Origin: Cognatishimia sp. WU-CL00825 | GTDB lineage: Bacteria > Pseudomonadota > Alphaproteobacteria > Rhodobacterales > Rhodobacteraceae | Assembly: GCF_040364665.1 (NCBI RefSeq) | Contig: NZ_BAABWX010000007.1 | Coordinates: 26,637-90,636, forward strand | Direction: 5' to 3' | DNA length: 64,000 nt | In this document: piece by piece, positions 9,043 to 17,310 of the stretch | How the letters are laid out: each line of letters opens with the position of its first letter | Position numbering within the stretch: position 1 is the stretch's first letter | Position numbers and translations under genes: made by a program | The notes under the pieces: model-generated | Database searches by the model: none | The model's input: only the letters and a program-made list of their open reading frames with translations | Told to the model about the DNA's origin: nothing

Positions 9043-10041
9043 TCAGACTTTGGGGGTTTGCGGGTACAGGCGTTGGTAGCTCGGCAAGGTGTCGTTTGGC
9101 GCAGGGGTGGCGTGAAAGACGCCGCGGGCGATGGCGCGGGCAAGGCAGGTGGCCGCAGCATGGCCGAGCAGTATAGGGTCAAGTTCAGGGTCTTTGAGCG
9201 GTTTGGCGTTTGTGCTGGCAGCAAAGACCAGATCTCCGTCCATCGGGGTGTGGCTGGGCACAAGTGCGCGGGCCATGCCATCGTGGGCAGCTGTGGCCAT
9301 GCGGGTGCATTGGGCTTGGGTCAGGTCAGCGTCAGTGGCCACAATAGCAATGGTTGTGTTCTGGCTGTTGAATTTGGTTTTGGGCCACACGGGCGCGGCA
9401 TAGGGCGCTGGGCCAAGACCGCCGAATTCTGCATTGATTTCAAAGGCTGCGGCATGGAAGTGGCCGTTGTTTGTGTGAACGGCATCGCCAAGCGCATTGA
9501 CTGCAACCAAAGCGCCAACCGTGTGCCCACTGGGCGTAATCAGTGACGCAGAGCCAAGACCGCCTTTCAGGCTGGCCGTGGTGGCCCCGGTGCCGGCACC
9601 CTGCGACCCGAGTTGGAATTTGCGGCCGGCGTTGTGCAGCGCCTGTTGGCCTAGGTGGTAATAGGGGCTGCGCGCCCAGTTTTTGTCGCCGCCATTGGTA
9701 AGATCAAACAGGATGGCGGCGGGTACAATCGGCACAATCTGGCCCGCGACCGGAAAGCCTTTGCCCTGTTGGCGCAAGGCATCTGCCACGCCCGATGCCG
9801 CATCCAGACCAAAGGCAGAGCCACCCGAGAGCACGAGCGCGCTCACCTGCTGCACAGTTTTATCGGGGGCCAAGAGATCGGTTTCGCGGGTGCCCGGCGC
9901 GCCGCCCATCACATGCACGGCAGCGGTAAAGGCGGTGTCGCAGGTCAGAACCGTGCTGCCGGATTTGATCTGCGCATCGTGGGCATTGCCGACGCAAAGA
10001 CCGGTGACATCGGTGATGAGATTTAGCGGGCCTGGGTGCAT
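9043..10041 (-). CDS. P1 family (S58) peptidase, DmpA/NylC-like N-terminal nucleophile hydrolase
   Basis: This is a self-processing aminopeptidase or amidase of the DmpA fold, 332 residues. The N-terminal part has the family blocks TDVTGLCVGNA and LSGGSAFGLDAASGV (around residues 71-85). The expected autocleavage region lies around residues 226-240, where Asn228-Thr229 precede IAIVATDADL. In NylC-like members the cut is Asn-Thr and in DmpA Gly-Ser, so this copy looks NylC-like at that point. Cleavage would give alpha and beta chains with Thr229 as nucleophile. The natural substrate is unknown. It is divergent from the DUF1523 gene. Confidence 0.85.
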   Translation of the reverse strand: MHPGPLNLITDVTGLCVGNAHDAQIKSGSTVLTCDTAFTAAVHVMGGAPGTRETDLLAPDKTVQQVSALVLSGGSAFGLDAASGVADALRQQGKGFPVAGQIVPIVPAAILFDLTNGGDKNWARSPYYHLGQQALHNAGRKFQLGSQGAGTGATTASLKGGLGSASLITPSGHTVGALVAVNALGDAVHTNNGHFHAAAFEINAEFGGLGPAPYAAPVWPKTKFNSQNTTIAIVATDADLTQAQCTRMATAAHDGMARALVPSHTPMDGDLVFAASTNAKPLKDPELDPILLGHAAATCLARAIARGVFHATPAPNDTLPSYQRLYPQTPKV

Positions 10042-10249
10042 GTGGTGTCCTTTGGGTGCCCGCAGCCTAGCGCATCGGCACCAGGGTGCAAGTCGGGTCG
10101 CGGGGGGGCGTGTTTACAGGTTGGATTTTGGGTATTTTTGTCAAGAACAAGCTGTAGGGATGGCGCAAAATCACCGTGGTCTGGGGCTGCGCGGTTGTTA
10201 AGCGGGGTGGGATCGCCTATTTGACAGGTAAGCAATTTGGGGGCCGCAG

Positions 10250-10894
10250 ATGGGCTATATTAAGTGGGTTTTTCGGGGGGTGGTTCTGGTTTTGGTGCTG
10301 GGATTTTTCCATTACACATTGGCGCAGCATGATGTTGTGCGCATTGTGAATACCTATGAAGAACGCCAAGAGCTGAATGATTGGACCCGCGTGTTTTGGT
10401 CTAAGCCAGACAGTCAGTCGGCCAATCTGACAAACCGCGATGTGCAGTTCATTCAGGCGGTGCGCCCCAATGGGGATGCCATCGTTTATCGCAACGAGGA
10501 CACGGGCTGGAGCTGGCCACCGTATTTCAAGTTTGACACGGCCAATCTGTATACTGAGGCCAATGATGCGGTGTCGTCAAAAGACGCGCCCGAATGGGTG
10601 GCCATCCGGCATTATGGTTGGCGCAACGAGTTTTTGTCGATCTTTCCAAACGCCGTTTCTATTAAGCCGGTGACGGGTCCGGATGCTTCGTTTGTTCCAT
10701 GGTGGAATATTTCGATTTTCGTGGTTTTGTTTGCGATTTTCTGGGCCATCAGGGTGCGTTGGATCAGGTTCCGCGAGGCGCGTATTGATCCGGTGCTGGA
10801 GGATGTTGGCGATAGTCTGGCTGATGCCGGAGATGGCATTGCGGCGCAGCGCGGGCGGTTGCGGCGGTGGTTTGGCGGACAGAAGAACAAGTGA
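10250..10894 (+). CDS. DUF1523 family membrane-anchored protein
   Basis: This is a protein of unknown function, 214 residues. An N-terminal membrane segment (about residues 4-22) is followed by a soluble domain of about 120 residues rich in Trp and Asn, including WPPYFKFDTANL and HYGWRNEFLSIFPNA, which I recognise from DUF1523 proteins of Rhodobacteraceae. A second hydrophobic segment (about 146-165, IFVVLFAIFWAIRV) is followed by a basic cytoplasmic tail. The topology suggests a periplasmic domain held between two helices. It is monocistronic, with a terminator directly downstream. Confidence 0.75.
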   Translation: MGYIKWVFRGVVLVLVLGFFHYTLAQHDVVRIVNTYEERQELNDWTRVFWSKPDSQSANLTNRDVQFIQAVRPNGDAIVYRNEDTGWSWPPYFKFDTANLYTEANDAVSSKDAPEWVAIRHYGWRNEFLSIFPNAVSIKPVTGPDASFVPWWNISIFVVLFAIFWAIRVRWIRFREARIDPVLEDVGDSLADAGDGIAAQRGRLRRWFGGQKNK

Positions 10895-10897
10895 TGT

Positions 10898-10930
10898 AAA
10901 TGGGGCCCAGAATTCTGAGCCCCATTTGTT
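10898..10930. terminator. Rho-independent terminator after the DUF1523 gene
   Basis: A 9-bp stem (AAATGGGGC with GCCCCATTT) carries a further CAG/CTG pair inside the loop and is followed by T-rich sequence. The arms are A/T-flanked on both sides, so it may also stop transcripts arriving from the small secreted-protein gene on the other strand. Confidence 0.75.
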
Positions 10931-11036
10931 TGAAAGCGTCAGGTCAGTCGGCCGCGTGGAAGAATGCGCGGGTGCCCTCTGCCTCTTTTAGGATGGTTTG
11001 GCCAGCGGTGTCTGCGCTTGATGGGCCATTCAGAGA

Positions 11037-11345
11037 TCACTTACATAGGCTGGCCGTATAGGCGCTGTATTTGATCAGTGGTTTGTTTTTGCCAGAGGGG
11101 TAGGCACGTGCGAGATAAATATTTGGTTTGTCGTTGCGATTGCCAGACCAGTAATCGACCAGATAGGCTTTGTCGGATTTTGAAAGGTATTTGTCGGCCC
11201 CTTTGAGCATGCAGGTGCATTGGTTTGAAGTGACGCGCGCCTTTTGGGAGATGGCGGCGCTTTTGCAGATTTTGCTGTTTGAGGCTGCCAAGGCGGGGGT
11301 GGCCAGCAAGAGAGCTGCGGCGCATGTGGTTAGGATTTTCATCAT
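11037..11345 (-). CDS. Small secreted Cys-containing protein, unknown function
   Basis: This is a 102-residue protein starting at the ATG ending at 11345, chosen because it gives a signal peptide (MMKILTTCAAALLLATPALA) with an AAAAGG ribosome site about nine bases upstream. The mature part has four cysteines (KICKSA, QCTCML, and the terminal SLCK), suggesting disulfides in the periplasm. I do not recognise the family. A terminator separates it from the upstream soe operon, so it is transcribed independently. After its TGA the same frame stays open for 30 more codons. Confidence 0.65.
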   Translation of the reverse strand: MMKILTTCAAALLLATPALAASNSKICKSAAISQKARVTSNQCTCMLKGADKYLSKSDKAYLVDYWSGNRNDKPNIYLARAYPSGKNKPLIKYSAYTASLCK

Positions 11346-11435
11346 ATCGGTGCCTTTTGCCTTTGGATTGGTCATGAGCATAGGGCCGCGGGTTTTCAAA
11401 AACGTGAAAGAATGATGTTGAACCGGCGCGGCGTT

Positions 11436-11468
11436 CAACAAAAAAAACGGGCCCTGATAAGGACCCGC
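11436..11468 (-). terminator. Rho-independent terminator of the soeABC operon
   Basis: On the minus strand an 8-bp stem with one mismatch (CGGGTCCT/AGGGCCCG, four-base loop) is followed by eight consecutive T. It lies 24 bases beyond the soeC stop codon. Confidence 0.85.
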
Positions 11469-11491
11469 TTTGATCTGGCATGTGGCTTTAT

Positions 11492-12367
11492 TTACCGTGC
11501 GCCGTAGTAGATGCCGACAGTGTGCTCGGCCTCGGCAAAGAACAGCCAGCGCGATGTTGCGACGCCCGCGAGGTGGCTGAGGATACAAAGGATTGCCAGC
11601 AAGTGACCTGCGGGTAGGAAGGCCAGCAAAACAACCGGGATACCTGCCATAAGGATCAGTGAAATCACCCGCAGTTTTTGGGCATGTTTGCGGCCCACGA
11701 TGTGGATGAATTCGCGCATCAGGTAGTTGGGCGAGCTATGGGGGTGGGCCATGGAGCGCACAGTGCCACGATCCCCTAGGCCCGTGGCTGTGCCCAGATC
11801 AGAGCCGCGATCGGCAAAGGCGGTGTCGCCTTTTTTCCACCAGATCACTTGGACAAAGGCGGCGGCGATCAACAGATACAATGCAATGGAAATACGACCG
11901 GCAAACAGCGCGCCGCCTGCAATGGCAAAGGTCAGGTACAGCAGGGATGTCAGCGGGGTGTTCCAGCGCGGGATGGTCGCCAATTGGCCATAGATCATCG
12001 AGGTTGTGTAGACGGTGATCAGGCAGAGGATTGCACCGATCCAGCCAAGGAGTGCATAGTGTTCACCCAAAAAGATCAGCGCCGCTGCATATAGCCCCAT
12101 GACGATCAGTGCGATGACCGCACAGACGCCTTCGCGGGACAACCAGCTGGTGCGCCATTGTTTAAAGGCTTTCATGGCGCGTTCTGGGTGCCCCAGGTGG
12201 AAGGTGGAAGAGATCAAGCCGCCAACCGTGAAGGCAAAGGCCACGGCGTAATAGCCGAAGGCCGCAAGACCGGTGGAGGGGCTGGGGTCAATGCCAAGCC
12301 ATGCCAGCATGCCAAGGCCAACACCGGAAAATGTGGTGAAGATGATAACTGATGCTGCGGGATGCAT
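11492..12367 (-). CDS. soeC: Sulfite dehydrogenase membrane anchor SoeC (DmsC family)
   Basis: This is the quinone-reactive membrane subunit of a cytoplasmic-facing molybdoenzyme. The 291-residue protein is almost wholly hydrophobic with about eight membrane helices and belongs to the DmsC/DMSO-reductase anchor family (opening MHPAASVIIFTTFSGVGLGM). Its start overlaps the soeB stop by one base, so the two are coupled. DmsC homologues also serve DMSO reductases; I prefer SoeC because the operon adjoins xsc and pta, which release sulfite, as in the Ruegeria pomeroyi taurine locus. Confidence 0.85.
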   Translation of the reverse strand: MHPAASVIIFTTFSGVGLGMLAWLGIDPSPSTGLAAFGYYAVAFAFTVGGLISSTFHLGHPERAMKAFKQWRTSWLSREGVCAVIALIVMGLYAAALIFLGEHYALLGWIGAILCLITVYTTSMIYGQLATIPRWNTPLTSLLYLTFAIAGGALFAGRISIALYLLIAAAFVQVIWWKKGDTAFADRGSDLGTATGLGDRGTVRSMAHPHSSPNYLMREFIHIVGRKHAQKLRVISLILMAGIPVVLLAFLPAGHLLAILCILSHLAGVATSRWLFFAEAEHTVGIYYGAR

Positions 12368-13140
12368 TAGTTTGCTCCTTCTTTGGCGTCGCCGGGCAGG
12401 CGCGACAGTTGTTTATCAAGCCAGCCCAAGAGACCCGGGGCTTTGTCGGCGACGGGTTCGAGGAAAGGCGCAAGCACGCTTTCGTCATCCCAGGTGTCTT
12501 TGATGCGGGGGGGCAGGTATTTATTAACCGGCGCGGTGCCAAGCTCTGGCATCAGGTCCATACCGCCGCGTTCTGCGGTCAATTTGGAAACGTTTGAGTC
12601 TGGGTCTGCGAAGTCGCCAAAGTGACGGGCACCCGCTGGACAGGTGCGCACACAGGCTGGCACGCGGTCAACTTCGGGCAGGTTTTCGTTGTAGATCCGG
12701 TCCACACAAAGCGTGCATTTTTTCATCACGCCTTCGGCTTGGTCCAATTCGCGGGCACCATAGGGGCAGGCCCAAGCACAAAGGCCACAGCCGATGCAGT
12801 CTTGTTCGTTGACCAGAACAATGCCGTCCTCGGACCGTTTATAGCTGGCCCCGGTTGGGCAGACGGTGACGCAGGGCGCGTTTTCACAATGCAGGCAGGA
12901 TTTCGGGAAGTGCACGGTTTGTGCGGCCTTGCCCGGCGCTTGCACTTCGTAGGAATGCACGCGGTTGAGGAAGGTGCCCATGGGTTCTTCGCCATAGGGG
13001 CGTTGATCAGACAGCGGGGCACCGTAGTTTTCTGTGTTCCAGCCTTTGCAGGAAATCACACAGGCGTGGCAGCCCACGCAGGTGTCAAGATCGATAACAA
13101 GGCCAAGCTTTTTGGCGGTGCTTGTTGGGAGGTCAGTCAT
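12367..13140 (-). CDS. soeB: Sulfite dehydrogenase iron-sulfur subunit SoeB
   Basis: This is the electron-transfer subunit linking the molybdenum centre of SoeA to the membrane anchor. The 257-residue protein has four 4Fe-4S cysteine groups: CVGCHACVISC (residues 21-31), the CLHC...CVTVCP group, CIGCGLCAWACP, and CTLC...CVRTCP. There is no signal peptide, so it is cytoplasmic, in line with SoeABC. The C-terminal 60 residues are an extension beyond the ferredoxin core. It follows soeA with a gap of 97 bases that holds a recurrent intergenic element. Confidence 0.88.
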   Translation of the reverse strand: MTDLPTSTAKKLGLVIDLDTCVGCHACVISCKGWNTENYGAPLSDQRPYGEEPMGTFLNRVHSYEVQAPGKAAQTVHFPKSCLHCENAPCVTVCPTGASYKRSEDGIVLVNEQDCIGCGLCAWACPYGARELDQAEGVMKKCTLCVDRIYNENLPEVDRVPACVRTCPAGARHFGDFADPDSNVSKLTAERGGMDLMPELGTAPVNKYLPPRIKDTWDDESVLAPFLEPVADKAPGLLGWLDKQLSRLPGDAKEGAN

Positions 13141-13171
13141 GTGTGGCTATCTCCGATGTGAGAGGAGAGGG

Positions 13172-13225
13172 CTAGGCTGGGGGCCAGCCCCCAGACCCCC
13201 GGAGTATTTTGGGAAAGATGAATAG
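13172..13225. repeat. GC-rich palindrome plus GGAGTATTTTGGGAAAGATGAA intergenic element
   Basis: A TGGGGG/CCCCCA hairpin is followed by ACCCCCGGAGTATTTT and AAAGATGAA. From general knowledge, closely similar sequences recur between genes in many roseobacter and Rhodobacter genomes. Only this clear copy occurs in the window. A weaker resemblance is seen near 10125-10150 (GGGTATTTTTGTCAAGAACA). Confidence 0.55.
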
Positions 13226-13237
13226 GTGCAGGTGTCA

Positions 13238-16069
13238 TTATTTGCCCACCTTCCATTCGAGGTGGTCTGGACCTTGGCCCACCGGAGATTTGATCGATGG
13301 GAATTTCGGTTGCGACTGGTTGTCGGCGGGCGCATCGGTCTTTTCGATTTTGACGCGCAGATCAAACCATGCGGCTTGCCCGGTGATGGGGTCAGAGTTG
13401 GCAACCCGCATGCCGTCGCCTTTGGCGGGCAGCAATTCGTGGATCAGGTGGTTGAGCAAGAAGCCCTTGTTGGATTCAGGTGCGTTGTTGTCCAGCGCCC
13501 AAGTGCCTTTGCGTTTGCCGATCGCATTCCATGTCCAGACGGTGTTTTCATTCAGGGCTGCCTGATGTTCGACCGGCACGGTGATGGTGCCATGGGTCGA
13601 GCTGACGCGCGCCCAATCGCCGTCTTTAAAGCCGTATTGTTCCCAAAGCTTGGTTGGCAAATACAGCGGGTTTGTGCCGTGGAGCTGGCGCAGCCAAGCG
13701 TTTTGTGTGCCCCAGCTGTGATACATCGCCATCGGGCGTTGGGTCAGCGCATGAATGGGGTATTCTTCGAGATCAACGGCGGTGTCCTCAAACGGTTCAT
13801 ACCACATGGGCAGCGGGTCCATTACGGATTTGACCCGATCGCGCAGATGCTCTGGCGGTTGACGGTCGCCATGGCCTTCGGCTGCGCGTTGGAATTTGCG
13901 CATGGGTTCAGAATAGAGTTGGAACAGGTAGGGTGCTGGCGCATCGATGATGCCCATGCCCACCGCCCAATCTTGGTAGGCGTTGTTCCAGGGTTTGTAG
14001 TAATTTGCACCCTCTGGGATGTGAGAGACAAAGAAGCCGCCGTTCTCGATGTATTTTTCAAGCTGCTTGGGGTTGACCTCGCCGCGGCCGGTTTTGTCGC
14101 CGTTTTCACCACGGAAGCCTGCAAGGGGACCAACGCCCGGCTTGCGTTCGTGGTTGACGATATAGTCAGCGTAATCTTGGTATTTGGCGGAACCGTCTTC
14201 GTTGACAAAGCCCTGCATGCCTAAGCGGTTTGCCAGATGCACCAAAGTTGTCTGGAAGCCGCGCACTTCGCGGTCAGGTTCAATGACCGGCCAGCGGATG
14301 GCATCAGCTGCGCCGTCTGCTTCGCAGATCGGGCGATCCAGCAGCGAAATACAGTCGTGGCGCTCTAGATAGGTGGTGTCTGGCAGGATCAGATCGGCAT
14401 AGGCGACCATTTCAGAGCTATAGGCGTCTGAATAGATGATGTTGGGGATCACATAATTGCCGTCCGCGTCTTTGTCAGTCAGCATTTCGATCACACCTTT
14501 GGTGTTCATCGAAGAGTTCCACGACATATTCGCCATATACATGAACAGCGTGTCGATTTTATAGGGATCACCCGCATGAGCATTTGAGATCACCATATGC
14601 ATCAAGCCGTGGCTGGACATCGGGTTTTCCCAAGTGAAGGCTTTGTCGATGCGGATCGGAGAACCGTCTTCTTTCAGCATCAGGTCTTCGGGACCACGGG
14701 TGAAGCCGAGGTGCGGGCCATCCAGTGGCGCATCTGGGGTCACTTTTCCGTGGGGCTTTGGATGGGCTTCGATCGGTTTTGGATAAGGCGGTTTGAAGCG
14801 GAAGCCGCCGGGGACTTCGACGGTGCCCAGAACGATTTGCAGGATGTGCAGGGCGCGGCAGGTTTGGAAGCCATTAGAGTGTGCAGAGATGCCGCGCATG
14901 GCGTGCATCGAGACCGGGCGGCCAACCATTTTTGTGTGGGTTTCGCCGCGGAAGTCTGTCCATTCTTGATCAAGTTCAAATTCTTCTTCGAAGGCCACGC
15001 GCGCGAGTTCTGCGGCGATGGTTTTGATCTTTTTAGCGGTGATCCCGGTGCGTTCGGCGACATTTTCTGGTGCGTATTGTTCGTCGAGGTATTTCTCGGC
15101 CATCATCGCCATGACGGTGCGATGGGTTTTGCCACCAGTTTCGTAGGTGGCACCGAGGCTTGGGCGCACGCCTTTTTGGTCAAACGCAGCAGGTTTGCCA
15201 GTGACGCTGTCGATGACCAATGGCTTGTCGTTTGCATCGCGCAGAAAGAGACCGGTGTCTTCATCAAGCAAGACAGGCGCGTTGGTGTATTGGGCGAGAT
15301 AATGCGCGTCGATTTTGCCAGCTTTCATCAGCTCGTGCACCAGTGAAAGGATGAACAGGCCATCGGTGCCCGGAGTGATACCAACCCATTCGTCAGCAAC
15401 CGCATTATAGCCAGAGCGCACAGGGTTGACGCCGATGACTTTGGCACCGCGCGCTTTGATTTTGCCGATGCCCATTTTAATTGGGTTGCTGTCGTGATCT
15501 TCGGCGACGCCAAACAGCATGAACAGCTTTGTGTGATCCCAATCGGGCTGTCCAAATTCCCAGAACGCGCCGCCCATGGTGTAGATGCCGCCAGCTGCCA
15601 TATTGACAGAGCAGAAGCCGCCGTGTGCCGCAAAGTTGGGCGTGCCAAAGCTTTGAGCCCACATGCCGGTGAAGGATTGGGATTGGTCACGGCCTGTAAA
15701 GAAGGCCAGTTTTTCTGGGTTCTTTTCACGTAGAGGTTTTAGAAGGCCAACGGCCATATCCAAGGCTTCGTCCCAGCTGATGGGTTCAAATTCGCCAGAG
15801 CCACGCGGGCCAACGCGTTTCATCGGCGATTGCAAACGCGATGGGGCGTTCACTTGCATGATGCCCGCAGAGCCTTTGGCGCAAAGCACACCCTTGTTGA
15901 CGGGGTGGTCGCGGTTGCCTTCGATATAGGCGACCTGCTTTTTGCCGTCTGGACCGTCTTTCATATGCACGTTGATGCCGCAGCGGCACGCGCACATGTA
16001 GCAGGTGGTTTTGCGAATCTCGTCGGAAACCTTTGGAGATGTATCAATTTTGGGCTGCTGGAATGTCAT
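13238..16069 (-). CDS. soeA: Sulfite dehydrogenase molybdopterin subunit SoeA
   Basis: This is the catalytic subunit of a DMSO-reductase-family molybdoenzyme, here assigned to oxidation of sulfite to sulfate. Of 943 residues, the N-terminus binds one 4Fe-4S cluster (Cys23, 26, 30 and Cys63), followed by the molybdopterin oxidoreductase domain (PISWDEALD near residue 97) and a C-terminal dinucleotide-binding domain. No twin-arginine signal is present, which sets it apart from periplasmic DMSO, nitrate or formate enzymes and agrees with cytoplasmic SoeA. Gene order xsc-pta-soeA-soeB-soeC matches the known Ruegeria taurine locus. The assignment rests on context as well as family. Confidence 0.87.
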   Translation of the reverse strand: MTFQQPKIDTSPKVSDEIRKTTCYMCACRCGINVHMKDGPDGKKQVAYIEGNRDHPVNKGVLCAKGSAGIMQVNAPSRLQSPMKRVGPRGSGEFEPISWDEALDMAVGLLKPLREKNPEKLAFFTGRDQSQSFTGMWAQSFGTPNFAAHGGFCSVNMAAGGIYTMGGAFWEFGQPDWDHTKLFMLFGVAEDHDSNPIKMGIGKIKARGAKVIGVNPVRSGYNAVADEWVGITPGTDGLFILSLVHELMKAGKIDAHYLAQYTNAPVLLDEDTGLFLRDANDKPLVIDSVTGKPAAFDQKGVRPSLGATYETGGKTHRTVMAMMAEKYLDEQYAPENVAERTGITAKKIKTIAAELARVAFEEEFELDQEWTDFRGETHTKMVGRPVSMHAMRGISAHSNGFQTCRALHILQIVLGTVEVPGGFRFKPPYPKPIEAHPKPHGKVTPDAPLDGPHLGFTRGPEDLMLKEDGSPIRIDKAFTWENPMSSHGLMHMVISNAHAGDPYKIDTLFMYMANMSWNSSMNTKGVIEMLTDKDADGNYVIPNIIYSDAYSSEMVAYADLILPDTTYLERHDCISLLDRPICEADGAADAIRWPVIEPDREVRGFQTTLVHLANRLGMQGFVNEDGSAKYQDYADYIVNHERKPGVGPLAGFRGENGDKTGRGEVNPKQLEKYIENGGFFVSHIPEGANYYKPWNNAYQDWAVGMGIIDAPAPYLFQLYSEPMRKFQRAAEGHGDRQPPEHLRDRVKSVMDPLPMWYEPFEDTAVDLEEYPIHALTQRPMAMYHSWGTQNAWLRQLHGTNPLYLPTKLWEQYGFKDGDWARVSSTHGTITVPVEHQAALNENTVWTWNAIGKRKGTWALDNNAPESNKGFLLNHLIHELLPAKGDGMRVANSDPITGQAAWFDLRVKIEKTDAPADNQSQPKFPSIKSPVGQGPDHLEWKVGK

Positions 16070-16283
16070 CTGGCGTCCTTTTACGGCTGGGCGGCGGAAG
16101 AAAATCGCTGCGACGCAGGGATTTTAAGCGGGCTGCACGAAACGCAGCGCAAAGCGGTGCTTTGGCTGTGAAGTGAAACAATAGTGTCTTTTCGCGCGAT
16201 CATTTGGGCAGATTTCCTGACTTCTGCTTGATGAGTGGGAAATTCACCCTTCACGTCAAGCGGAAAGGCGTTTTTTTGGAACT

Positions 16284-17285
16284 TTATTGTGCTTGCAAGG
16301 CTGTTACGGCGATCATTTGCGTGACGTCCTGGGCGCTGCAGCCACGAGACAGGTCATTTGCGGGTTTTGCCAAGCCCTGCATGACCGGGCCAATGGCAGT
16401 GTAGCCACCGACCCGTTGGGTGATTTTGTAGCTGATGTTGCCAGCATCTAGATTTGGGAAAATCATGACATTGGCGTTGCCGGCGACTGACGACTCTGGG
16501 GCTTTGCGCGCGCCAACAGAGGCGGTGAAAGCCGCGTCAAATTGCAGTTCGCCATCGGCTTGGATCTCTGGGGCGGCTGCTTTGAAAAGCTTCAGTCCCT
16601 CGGTGACCTTATCAACGGCGGCGTGGCGTGCGCTGCCCAGGGTTGAAAAGGACAGGAAGGCAATTTTTGGTTCAGTTTGCAAAAGTGCCTTGCAGGATTG
16701 GGCTGATGCTTTGGCTATTTCAGAAAGCTCTTTGGATGAAGGGTCGATGACCAAGCCGCAATCAGAATAGAGCATTGCGCGCGCACCATCTGTTGCATTG
16801 TCAGGTGGGTACATCAGGAAGAAGCTGGAGACCATGGCGGCATCTGGTGCCATTCCGATGACCTGGATCGCCGAGCGAACGATATCGCCGGTTGTATAAA
16901 CGGCCCCGCCAACGGTGCCAGTTGCATGGCCCAAACGGACCAACATCGCGGCATAAACCACCGGGGATTGAACGGATTTTAGCGCCTTTGCTTCGTCAAC
17001 GCCTTTGTGCTTGCGCAGCGCGTGGAAAGCAGAAGCAAAATCGGCGGTCAATTCAGAGGCCATTGGGTCGTGGATATGTACGCCGTTGCCTTCGGACGCG
17101 CCCTGAGCAGAAAGCTCGGCGCGGATGGCAGTGGCGTCGCCTACAAGAATAATGTCAGCCAGATTGGCTTGGTTGGCGGCAAGTGCCCCCGCAACAATGC
17201 GGGGATCACTGCCTTCGCTTAAGGAAATAACTGGGCGAGTGGACGGAGCCGTTTGCTTGAGCAGCTCCTGCGGCAAAAGTGTCAT
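16284..17285 (-). CDS. pta: Phosphate acetyltransferase of taurine dissimilation
   Basis: This enzyme converts the acetyl phosphate made by Xsc into acetyl-CoA. The 333-residue protein is the short Pta form, with only the catalytic PTA_PTB domain and no N-terminal DRTGG part (full-length E. coli Pta is about 714 residues). It opens with PVISLSEGSDPRIVAGA and ends with NLDAGNISYKITQRVGG, the conserved CoA/phosphate-binding end. It lies 25 bases downstream of xsc, so the two are co-transcribed. No acetate kinase gene is nearby, supporting a dedicated role with Xsc. Confidence 0.93.
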   Translation of the reverse strand: MTLLPQELLKQTAPSTRPVISLSEGSDPRIVAGALAANQANLADIILVGDATAIRAELSAQGASEGNGVHIHDPMASELTADFASAFHALRKHKGVDEAKALKSVQSPVVYAAMLVRLGHATGTVGGAVYTTGDIVRSAIQVIGMAPDAAMVSSFFLMYPPDNATDGARAMLYSDCGLVIDPSSKELSEIAKASAQSCKALLQTEPKIAFLSFSTLGSARHAAVDKVTEGLKLFKAAAPEIQADGELQFDAAFTASVGARKAPESSVAGNANVMIFPNLDAGNISYKITQRVGGYTAIGPVMQGLAKPANDLSRGCSAQDVTQMIAVTALQAQ

Positions 17286-17310
17286 GGGTCCGTCTCTCTT
17301 TAGTCAGTTA

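Noticed and set aside
13226..14224. 332-codon open frame on the plus strand opposite soeA
   Set aside because: It lies fully inside a well-supported molybdoenzyme gene and has no recognisable domain; it is an antisense shadow of codon bias.
11492..16069. DMSO reductase or formate dehydrogenase identity for the molybdoenzyme
   Set aside because: No twin-arginine signal, no formate dehydrogenase accessory genes, and direct linkage to xsc-pta; SoeABC is the better fit.
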